From positions 851,501 through 915,500 of the forward strand of contig JAHQIY010000005.1 in assembly GCA_019054805.1 (NCBI GenBank): a DNA stretch of 64,000 bases, in the 5' to 3' direction. Positions 23,701 to 35,700 of the stretch are shown here, piece by piece. Both the position numbers and the translations under genes were made by a program. The notes beneath the pieces were generated by a model, which was not told where the DNA came from, did not search any database, and saw only the letters and a program-made list of their open reading frames with translations. This DNA is from Brachionus manjavacas. Lineage: Eukaryota > Rotifera > Eurotatoria > Ploima > Brachionidae. Numbering within the stretch: the first letter of the stretch is position 1; every line of letters starts with the position of its first letter.

Positions 23701-26700
23701 TTTATCATGTCTGTTCATGTTTTATTAAATCACCTCTAATTTATCTAGACTCTAAAAAAGAAACTATCACAAAAGATAATTCCAATAAAAAGTTGTAAAA
23801 AAAAGTTGAATTAAAATCGCTTACTCTTTTCATCAAATTTCTGCTAAATTTACAATCTTCAAACAAAGCTTGTTCCTTTGATATGAATGCGTTTTGATTG
23901 AGGAGGCCAGTGAACATTTTGCCAATTGAGACAATAAAAATTGTTGAATTCACAGAGTTACTCTCTGGCTAGTTTATTCTTTCTCTCTACTCTGCTCACC
24001 GTTTTATAAGGTATAGATTATAGATCTTCTTTGCATCTGTTTGCATCCTCTAGCGTAGTCGATTCAGGTCAAAAGTCTTGTTTTCTTAAATCAGAGTGAA
24101 AAATAAAATAACTAACTTGACTCGAGCATTACTTTAAAATTAAGAGCTTAGTATTGAGTCAATCAAGCCTGAGGCTCTAAATTGCCTTAGCTATTTATGA
24201 GATTAAGTTAGCTTTGAAAATTTTGAACAAACCTAGACCAAAAATCTCTGTTGCCAAAACCACTTGAATTTAGCAAGTAAACAATATGTTGACTTTATGC
24301 AAAACAACAACATTCATTTGTTTTCAAATAGACTCGAAACGAGATCATGCCTTAGTACAATAAAATCTCATTTAGTGTCCAACCAAAGCCTAAAACAAAA
24401 AGGTTAAATCTAATAAATATTTTACTGCTTGTCTTATTTTTGAATCGCGACTTAATTGAATGTTATCTCTTCTGAGCATACACAACTTTTGTGCGCAAAC
24501 ATTTGTTTAGATCTAAGCGTGCCTAGGTGTGCACATTTACCTTGCAAATGCGAGAACGCCATGTTTCCATATTACGAAATTAAGTCTAACTTTGTGGACA
24601 CTTGATCCCCTTTTCAAAAGTCTAAACAAAAAGAAATTTACAACAACAAAAAATTCCAAAGAGCAAATAAAAAAAATCAAGAATTCTAATAAATCAAGAT
24701 TACACTAGATTTAGTTTTTCTCTCTCTCTCTCTCTCGCTTGTTTTCATTTTCTCTTTTTGATTACTTGAGTGTAGTAATTAGAATTCCTAAATAGAAAAA
24801 AAATTATATAACTTTTATTTGGAGAAATAAAGTGTTTGAAAATAAATTTTAAACAATTAAAATTCAACACAACAAAAAAGGTTAATTTTTTGTTAGAATT
24901 GTTGCGAGGCTCGGCACGCACACACTACAACACTGAGAATAAGCCCTAACAACGCAAATACTTTTATTGTTTAGTTTAAGATAAGACTTGTGGACGGATT
25001 CAAGTGTCAAGCGATAACGATCTCGACTTGAAAGTTGTAATTAAAAAATTGCAATTTAATCTTATCTTTGTCGTGACGAACTAGAATTCAATTTGAATAT
25101 TTGATTAGTTTAAGTAGTCATCAATTTTATTGCCATTGTCGCCGTTGTTGATGATTTAATGAAAAATCGATTTTCTAGTTGCCAAATTTAGAGAAAAAAT
25201 CGATAGTCCCTAAATGCCATGCCTCCCCATCCGCATCATTAATTAAACAAATATTTTTTTTATCTAAACAAAACTTGGATAGACTCTTGAAATTTGCATT
25301 TAAATTAAACAGTCCAAACGACTGGCTTAATTAGGCTATTTTGCTCGAATGCAAATTTAGTTAAGCATCGTGGCAAATATTTGCTTTGCCGCCAATATTC
25401 CCAGCAGTTATCTGAGCGACTTGGGCCAGTCACGCTCATCAAATAAACTATCTAGAGCAACAATAGATTTCTGGCTCTTAAATATTTTATCGTTAGCGAA
25501 TATTAATTATAGTTTGCGCGCCTGTCAAGTCTAATTAACCAGGCAACAAGATTAATAGTTGCTATTGTTCGCTTCCCTGGTTAATTCAACACAATGTGTA
25601 AGATTAAAATTTTTTTGGCTGCTGTTTAAACATGATTGATGAATCTTTCGTCTACTTCAAAAATGAAATGCTAAAATCTCTAAATTTGCAACAAGCTCAG
25701 TTAATCGCTACCAGTGGAAAAAAGTCTCTAAGCTCTTGATTGATTAAAAGCCCTTAGCTCCTTTCTGAATTTAGCTTTCTCGACCACAAAAACTTTGGAA
25801 GGGGGGGGGGGGGGTCGGAGGGTAAAACAACCTCGGCTGCTCACTTTCAAAGATTGGCAGCAAAATAATTATTTGTATTCTCTAGTCCTAAACATTTCAT
25901 GTTTTAGTAAAGACAGCGGGTGTCCGAAATTTCAATTAATTAAAAAGACAACTTGAAAGACATCATTTGTGATTAGTTCTTTTTGAAATTATTTAAACTC
26001 TAACACTATTTAAAAACTTATCTATCAATGGCGAAAGGAGTTTAATTACTCAAAGCCATTTAAAAAATTTATTAAATAAACTAATAAAAAATATATTATT
26101 ATGATCACATGATCAAAACTTAATTGATTAAAATCTTAACAAAATTTTGAAATTAGCTTTTTTAATTTTTTTTAAACTTAACCTTAAATGTTTATTATTT
26201 TAATTTATAAAAACAAATCTTTTTTCTATTTGATCTTTGATTGATTCTTCTAAAATCTTTATTTGAAAACTTTTAAGACAAATATAAAATCCATTTTTAA
26301 GTATTCAAATTAACTTATGGTAAAACATTGACCACCTGTGTTTAAGCAAAAACTGCCGACCACCGATCACTTTTTAGAGAATTTGATGAACGCAAAAACT
26401 AGGTCCCAATGTTCATGGTCCCAAAAAAATGCTGAATGGGTGTTAACAGGCCACATGTTTTCAGGAAAATGATAACATGTTCCGACCACTAATTATATGA
26501 AAGAGAATCACCTAAGCTTTATTGCGGAAAAAGAAATAGTGACCTAGCTCTTTTCTTTAAATGCTCATAGCTAAAAAAACTAAAAAAAAATATTTTGTCT
26601 TTTTTTTGGTAGTAGTAGTAGTAGTTGTATACTGGATCCACACAGGGTTAAGCTATATGTTAGCTATAGCAGTGGTTTGAGCTTAGATTGATCATCCAGT

Positions 26701-29700
26701 CATCAATTCTCCCTTTGAAACAATTAATCGAAGTAGCATCAATCGCATTTGTGTTTACATTTAATTTATTGCTCAAAGTACTTTTTCAACTTTACCCTGA
26801 AAATCAAGAGATATAGTGTGTTTTTATAGTTACAAAATTCATCTCAAATATTCAAAAATTTTAAGCAATACCATAATTCTTAAAACCTAATTATCAGAAT
26901 TTTTTAGAGAATTACATTTTTTAAGCTTTTCTTTCCTAATTAAAAATTAAAAAAAAATTTTTTTTTTTTTGTTGAGTGTTGCTTACTTATCTTCCGTGAA
27001 ATCCGAAAGCTGAAATTTTAGAATATATGAGATTAAATTTGTGATTATAAAAAATAAACAAAATTTCTTGATTGACAGTGTAAAGTTGAAAAAGCATTTT
27101 GAGCAAAAATTTAATGTACATATCAAAAAAGTACAAACATAATAAAAATAAAATTACTTATTTTTAGAACTCAACAAATAAAATAAATTAAGTTAAGTTT
27201 CCTTTTGGAAATTTTGACCGCGAATTCTAAAATTTTTGTTTTTTTATATAATAATGTAGATATTTTAATATTCTACAATATTAGTCTCAATTCTTAAAAA
27301 TTGAAGAATTTTAGAAAAAAAATACATTTTTAGTTATTTTAGCTATGAGCATTTAAAGAAAAGAGCTAGGTCACTATTTCTTTTTCCGCAATAAAGCTTA
27401 GGTGATTCTCTTTCATATAATTAGTGGTCGGAACATGTTATCATTTTCCTGAAAACATGTGGCCTGTTAACACCCATTCAGAATTTTTTTCATTTTTACA
27501 AGTTTTACAATTCAAAAACTTGGATATTGGTACCTAGTTTTTGCGTTCATCAAATTCTCTAAAAAAATGGTCGGTGGTTGGCAGCTTTTGCTTAATTCCT
27601 AATACCATCCGACCCCGGTCCATGTTTTTGTAAAAAAAGACAGGTGATTAGTGTTTTAGCATAAGTTTTCAAATTATGGCTTAAAATATATATTTGTCAC
27701 TGTCAATTTGTAAAATGACTTCACAAAGTAACATAGTTAACAAAATTCTAGAAAAAAAAGTATATATTCACATAAGGAAGTCTAAGTTTCTTTTGGATAT
27801 ATCTATGGATTTCCAAAGTACTTTTTTTGCTGTCGAGTGTGCAACTTTGGGATGGCATTTTTGAAAAGCTGAGTTCAAGTTTGGCTTGATTTGCCATGGG
27901 AAGGTTTTTCAAAAAAAATGAGATAAATTCAATTGAATTTTTTTGTTAAATTTTTGTTAAGTTTAAATTTTTACAAATTTTTAAATAAATAAAAAGAATT
28001 TTGGTGGAAAAAATATTTAAAATTTTACAATAAAGTTTTGGTTAAACATTAAGAATTAGTTTTTTTGATTTTTTTTAATTCTTAAAATGCCTGGTTTAGG
28101 CAAAAAGGAAAATTTTATTATTTACTACCTCATTATACAAAATTACACATTTCAAAAATTGACAGTGACATAAATACAGTGAAACAAAGATAAATTTTTG
28201 GCTTATTATCAAAATATTGATTTAGATTTTATTTTTACTTCAGATTAAAATTCTGATTAAAGATTAAAAAATCTTGTCTATTATGGTTTAGTCATTTATT
28301 ATTAGAAAATTGATAAAAATACCTTTTTATTTAAAATCAAAAACTAATATTTTTAATCTGAAATTTACATTTGATAATAAAATTCAATTTGCAAATAAAA
28401 AATCATGATTAAATGTAGATAAAATTTTGGAAATTTGACAAAATTTTATCTAGTTTATATAAATGATTATATTTTTTTTGGGAGTTTGTATGTCCACTCT
28501 TCAGAATTGATCAATATCCTGACCGTACTTTATACCCAGTGATTATTAAATTTAAGATACTTTTTCGATACATCGCTTTGTAGAGAAATTTATCCTGATT
28601 TAAACAAGTTATTAATTATTTTTATTATTTACTAATACAAGTTCCAAATGCAAAAGAGTAAAATATAGAAAAGAAAATATTTTTAAAAAAAAAAAAGTAA
28701 AAATTATGATAAGGTTTCTATAATAGTTAAAAAATTATTACCAAGTATAAAAGTCCACTTTAAATAAACCATTTAAAATTTTAAATACAAAGGAATAATT
28801 TGAACTTTCTAATATTTCAATCTTGATTTGTGTTAAAATATATTTTACTGAGTCCACCAAGCCACGGTTCGTACACTTAAATACAAATTAAATCTTCCCA
28901 ATTGAATTAATTATATTTTTCTGGTATTTTTTGCAGAAGTGATGTTGAAAAAACTTCAAAAACTTACATTTTTTGTAAAAAAATTTAAAGTTAGAAAATT
29001 TTTCATTTTTCAAATATCTTTTAATCAAGTTTATGCATTGCCTTGAGTAGACTTTTATTAAATCGAATATAAGCTTTTAATTAAGTGACATTTTGAAAAC
29101 TAAAAAAAAAAATTTGAATCGTTTTTTTTCAATAAAATTCGATAAGAACCCATTTACTTCTTGAAGCTCTATTTCCAATCTATAAATGGTATATTCATAT
29201 GTTTTAAAAAAAGTTTTGACCATTAAAATTTAATATTTTTTTCAAACTTAATTTTAAATTGTATCAAAAATTTGTAAAACATTTTGATGATCGATCACGT
29301 TTTTTAGAATTTCAATTAAATTGTTAAAAATAACCCACTGAACTAATAACCCAATAACCCAAGAGTCATTGCGTTTAAACAAAGAATTACCTGTCTTGGT
29401 CTATTAACATATCCAAGGAAACATTACAATAGCAATGAGCAAAAAAAACAGAAAAAAATTTAAAATGAATTTTACTAATATTGATCCATGAACAAAAATT
29501 GACTTGATTGAACATATTATTACTGAAAAAAATTCCGAAAAACTTCATAAGTTGATTCGATACTGCTTTTTATCTAAAATAAAAGAAAAATATTTACTAA
29601 AGTTGGATAGTTCTCATCTATTTAAAATTTAAAATAGTCTTTTAAAAATAAAATTCTTTGACTTTTTTTAAATCAAATTATTTTTTTAACATACTGAATC

Positions 29701-32700
29701 TTTGTGTATTCTTTTTTAATAATAAAAATAATTTATCGCTTCCAGTACTCAGAAGACGTTTATTAGAGAACAAGGGTATCTAGTTACCATGGAAACCACA
29801 AAATGCTTCTTCAGACTTTTCGATTTTGTTTGAAAAAAAATTTAAAGAAAATTGATTTTAATAGATTTGTTGTATGTGTTCTTTTACCGAAAATAAAGAC
29901 GCGCATAATATTTTTAGTAACTAAAATTATTAGCAAAAAAAGAGAAATACTGAATTTTTAACAAAATAAAATCATTAATTAGTTTAGATATATTTACTGT
30001 TAATTAATTTATTTTTTAAATTTTAACTAAATTTTTATCTCTATTTTATTTTTTTAATTTTTGTAAGAATCCTAAAAAAAATTCAAACTTAAAGTGTCTT
30101 AATTAAAGCTTATTGGATTCGGTCGAACGCCATCGTTAACCGCTCAATTTAGTAATTAAAAAAAGAATTTTTCTATATTTATAATTAATTAGAATATGAC
30201 TTGGTTTAATTTTTTGTGTTTGAATTACAAAATGTATCCAATGTTGAAATAACATTGAAAAAGTGCAATGTAAAAATATTTTTTATTATAAAAAAATTGA
30301 ATACCTTTTTTTTTAAAGGTTTAAACTTAGTTCTGTAAATGCAATATAGTGCAACTTTCAAAGTTGCATCAAATATCAAAGCCTGCTAAATTTGCAGAGT
30401 TATGCAGAAATTAAATTTCAATATAATCTAGCGTGGTGCATTTTGCAGAGATTCTGCACACCATTAGCAGACTTTTACAGTTGATGCAACTTTGAATGTT
30501 GCACCATGCTGGATTTACAGAATTTATTTTAAACTTTTAGATAAAAAGTTATTAAATTTTTTAATACTTTGTTCTGTTCTTTTGTACTGAACTTCACAAA
30601 ACCGTTTAATTTTTGTTTGGAAATTTGAAAAAAATTTTGAAAATTATTTTTTAACTTTTAAACAATTCAGTTATTTATTTTTTACCGAGCAAATGCTCCT
30701 TCAGAATGAAAACATATGAAAAAACTAAATAAAAGTAAAATAATATAAGAAAAAATAAAAAATGAATAAAAATAAAAAAAATAGATAAATAATTCACTTA
30801 GAATAAAGTTTTTATTCAATTGTTGAAAAACTGGGTCTAGTCGGTTAGGTAAACCGTAGTTCACTTATTATCCAAAAATTCTTGTTCTCAGGTTTTGTGA
30901 ACTATTGGTTCACCCTATTTTTTTGTTCAAAATATTATTAGGGTGAACCAAAATAGAATTAAGCTATTTAAAAGAATTCTTAATTCTCGAAACTGATATA
31001 AAAATTAGTTAATTATTTATTTATTTATTTTTTAATTTGAAGGAGCTTTAAAAATAGCTTAGCATTTGCTCTGATCTGGTTGACTTGGAATTACCCTTTC
31101 AACAATCCCAAATACCCAAATGCGTTCTTTACTTAAATCTTTGCCTATCAGCATAAAATAATAAAAATTAAAGAAAATTAAAATTAATTTTTTACCCTTT
31201 GTAATTGACTTTGGGGAACATATGATTCATCTATTTCCCAAAATTTACTTACTTCGCCCAACTTTGAATTTTCTTTGAATTATTCTTTCTATCTTATTTT
31301 ATATCACTACATTAGCATTTTTTCTAAATAGATGAAAAAATTTCAAAATAGTTGAATAATTTTTAGATAATGTTATGGTCAATTAATAGTTCATAAAACA
31401 TGAGAACAAGAATTGTTCCAGTAACAGGTGAACCATAGTTTACCTAAGCGACTAGACCCGAAAAACTATGTTTTCCTCACATAAAATTTTGACTTTCGTG
31501 ATAATTTAATTTCGCTTGGTGCATTTTAACAAATACTTAATTAATGAAATATGAAGAACAGACCGAAGATAGTTTTTTAAACTACAATTTTTATCTTTAA
31601 GGATCATCATATCACAAACCCAAAGTCAAAATTTATAAAAAAAACAAAGTTTTTCATGTTTGCAATATTATCTTTAAATTATTTTTTTTTGGAACTGAAA
31701 AAAATATTTATGCATTGCACTTTTTCAATGTTATTTCAACATTGGATACATTTTGAAATTCAAACACAAAAAATTAAACCATTTTTAAAATGAAATATTT
31801 TTTTCAAAAAAAAAGTTAATTTTAATTAATTTGAAAATGTTTAATAAATTTTAAAGTATGATTAATTACCGAGCCAGTTATGGCTTTGTAAATAATTAGG
31901 AAGGTGTTTTTTTCTGCATTCAAAATTTGCCTTATAGATTTTTTTATAATCGGTGTATTTTAAAAATTTTGTCTAACAATTTACAGTGCTGCTATGATAC
32001 GATGAATTCACAATATTTTACGGCAAATTACGTTAATTCACCAAATTTGACGATAAATTACGTGAAATGACAAATTCTAGAAAATTAGAAAATTCTTCAA
32101 AATTAGGTATATTGAAATAGAAAGTTACAGGATACATATTTTAAACTATTTAAACTATTTAGACTCAACTTTTTCAAATAATTTGAAAACATATTTCCTT
32201 TGAACTAATAGCAAATTTAAAAACAAAGTTTAATAAAACATTTTCATTGATTTTAACTTTTTTTTAAAGATTACAGTCGATGAGGAAGAGGAGTAACCGG
32301 AGTTTAGGACAAGAACAAATGCGATATTTAATGGAGATTTTTAAAAAAATATTTGATATGAGTAAGATAGAAAAAATAATAGAAAAATTTTTAGCGCAAT
32401 TTGATACTTGATTGAATAGAGCGAGTTGGATGTTGGAGAGATTGAGGAAGACAGTTAGATATTTCGACATAAATTCGTGCAGAAAATTGTATTCTACCTT
32501 AGTAAAAACTCACTTAGAGTTCGATTTATCAGCATGGAACATGCTATCAAAAAAAGGAATTAAAAAAATAGAAGGGGTTTAGAGAGGAGCAACAGTTATA
32601 GTCTTGGAATTAAGGAGCATGGAATAAAAAGGTTGAAGAAGTTAGGCTATATCGAATTAGGTATAAGAAGAAAGAGGGGTGACCTTATGCAGCTATATAA

Positions 32701-35700
32701 AATGACAAAGGGGTGGATCTTGGAAAAAATATGAAGAAATAATAAAAGCAGGACACACACACATAAGAGCTTTGAGGGTAATCTGGATTCTCAAGTGGCA
32801 TCCGGTTATCTGAGGAGCGTTATCATCGGCAGGTCAGATAAGAGCTAATATCATGTAGAATTATAACCTACATCCAGAAAGGTACCTCAATACAATACAA
32901 AAAAGCGATAATTACATGCTTTTTTTAAAAAATCTTTTTAAATGGTTATCTAATTGAGCAACAATAAAAATGATTTAATTTTATTTTATTTCTTAATTGA
33001 TTAATTATGATCAAAAATGTGAATAAATTTTAAAATTTCTTTAAATTAAGTAAAAATTGAACAATTCTTGTTTCTTTGATGAATTTGAATAAAAAAAATT
33101 GTCTAAAAAATTCTAATATTCGTAAATATTCGCATGCTTCTTATTGTTGCTGATAATTATATTATTTTATGAAAAATTTTGAACATTTAAAAATATGCTC
33201 TTATTTAGAAAAATGATTTTGGAACCATTTTACTACTTTCTACGGTTACCTAAAAGTGAATTTTTGTATTCATGATTCTAGATGAATCATTTAGGAAGTT
33301 ATTTCAAGCCATTTATATTGCAAATTAAAAATTTTATGAATTTGGTTTTTAAAAAAGATATTTAAAAAAAATATTGGAGTCTTATTAATTATGTAATCAA
33401 CATGGCATGTTTTGAAACTACGAAACTTAATTGAAAATTATTTCTTTCATTTGATTAAAAATTAATGAATGAATTATTTAAATACATAAAATAATTACAG
33501 TCAAAATTGACTCGACTTTTCTTTCTAAATTATTTCTGCTTTGAAAAATGGGTAAAAAAAATTGTAAAATTTGGATAAATAAAATTCAAAATTATTACAT
33601 ATTTTGGTTAAATTTATACTCTTTGAAAATTTTATTTGAGCTAAGGTGTAAATTTAAAATAGTTTCAAAATTAATTTAAATTTTCAATATAATTAAGCTT
33701 TAAGTTCTGATTATTTTATCATATTAATCACAAAAATAAAATCTTCTTCTTTTTTTACTTGCGGTACCTTTCCAACAGCGTCATTCGAAGATTTTGACAT
33801 CTTATACTCCTTTAATTATAAATATATACCTAATATATCGTGATAAGGCTGCATCTGTGTTAATTTTTTAATTTCTTTATCATTGTCTAGAATAAATTAT
33901 TATTTATGCAACGATAATTTAAAATTTAATAATTTTAGTTAAAGTACATAAAATCAATTTTTTATCTTAAATTCAACAAAATAACTTAATTATTTTGTTA
34001 ATACTTTTGACTGATCATAATAAATTTTTGGAGAAGGAAAAAATATCTTTTGATTTTAATCATAGATATATATGATATTAATAAACGTCAAATTAAATTA
34101 ATAATTAATTAAAAAAAATAAATTTGAAATTGTGACAGAAAGTATGACTAAGTTAATTAGCATCATTTATTAAAGAAACAGCTTTTCAATTTATCATTTT
34201 TTTCAAATTTTTTTCAGCATTAACATGCCCTAGAGCTTATTAAACCTCTAGTTGATCAGAAAAATTTTTTTAAATTAATAATGCCAGAAAAAATTAATTT
34301 CATTAATAATTCTAAAATCTAATAGAAAATCTAAACTCGATTGCTAATTTTGTTTTTTTAAGTTTAATATTGAATTCAAAAATTAAAAAAAAAATGTTTT
34401 TTTCTTTGCCTTTAACCAATTTCCATTAAATAAGTTTTTATAGAAATCTTGTTTAATTGCCTGTCTACATGTTTTTGAATTCAAAACTCTTAAATATTGA
34501 CATAAAAAACAATTACTTCCTTGCAAAATTATTTTTACATAATTCTAAAAATATTTCAATCAAAAAAATATTAATATATGTTACCGTAAATTTATAAAAC
34601 ACGTATATTTAAAAAATTACTGGTCCAACAGTAAAAATGAAGAACATAAAAAAATGAATAAATTTTAGATATTTACTGATATTTTTTGTATAAGTAATTT
34701 ACTGAAACGAAACGTATATTTTCAAAATAAAAAAAAACAAAAATTTTTCTCTTTGAGTTTTAGTAATTTACTGGAATCTTTTTAGTTAATTACTGAAATA
34801 GTGTAATAAAAAATTATTGTTTTTGCAGCTTGAATTCCCTCCATGACATCTTGAGTTACATAACAACTGGGATTTTTTGTAACCATATCGATTTGTCATA
34901 CATAGACCAGTGCAGTTGCATTTTACCATACCTTGACCACCAAGCAAGCTTCTGGAATATATTTCTTACTTCTTGTCATCATTTTTTGTCCTCGTTTTTG
35001 TTGATTATCACTACATTATTTCTTGTACCCAACAAAGAATTTGCTTTATCGATATTATCATCAATAGGAAGATCTTCGCTTGATGGCTCTGGATTGACCA
35101 TTCTTCAATTTTTAGTATATTACTGAACTGAAAATTGCTTTACATAATTACTAACTGAAAAGTAAATTGAAAAATTACTAGTAAAATATTTTTTTTCCTA
35201 TTTGTTTTACATTTTTACTGGTAGACCAGTAAATTTAGAAATTAACGTGTTATAGAAATTTACTGTTACATATATAAAATTTAAATTGATTTAATCAATA
35301 TTTACTAATTATTTTAGTTAGTCTTAATAAGCTTTACAAAAAAATTTGCTTTGACAGTTAAAACTAGGATTTTTTTTTTGTAAAATTTAAACTAAAAAAT
35401 TTTACGTTTAAAATTTTTGAGCTGATTATAAAGTTTCTTATGATGCCTTAAAATTATTTTTTGAACAGGATTTTATAAAACTTTCTGGTAATTTTTCCAT
35501 TCAAACTTCTTCTTCGGAACTCTATTATGCATATTCTAACAAAAAATGTGACTTAAAATAGAGGTTTTTTTGGAGCTTGAATTCAAAATAATTAAACTCA
35601 GTTTTTTAAATAAAAATTAAAAGAGTATTTTAAATTCTTTTTTATTTTTAAACTTTAATGCCGCACCAAATACATAATTAAAAAAAACTCTTTTTTTTTT

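Larger units (their letters stand above)
30202..31781. mobile_element. Element bounded by 69-bp inverted repeats, nested insertions
   Basis: 30202-30270 and 31713-31781 are reverse complements with a single mismatch (GGTTTAATTTTTTGTGTTTG at the outer edge). The 1.58 kb interior contains the palindromic element 30331-30522, parts of the ACCGAGC family and the 627-bp TIR element 30833-31459. So the outer element is older than at least the last of these. No target duplication is evident. Confidence 0.7.

Noticed and set aside
30682-30864. 60-aa minus frame
   Set aside because: It spans the ends of two MITE-like elements and is Phe/Tyr-rich.
34830-35126. 98-aa plus-strand frame inside the TIR element
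   Set aside because: The minus strand gives the Cys-rich domain-like pattern. The plus frame is its shadow.
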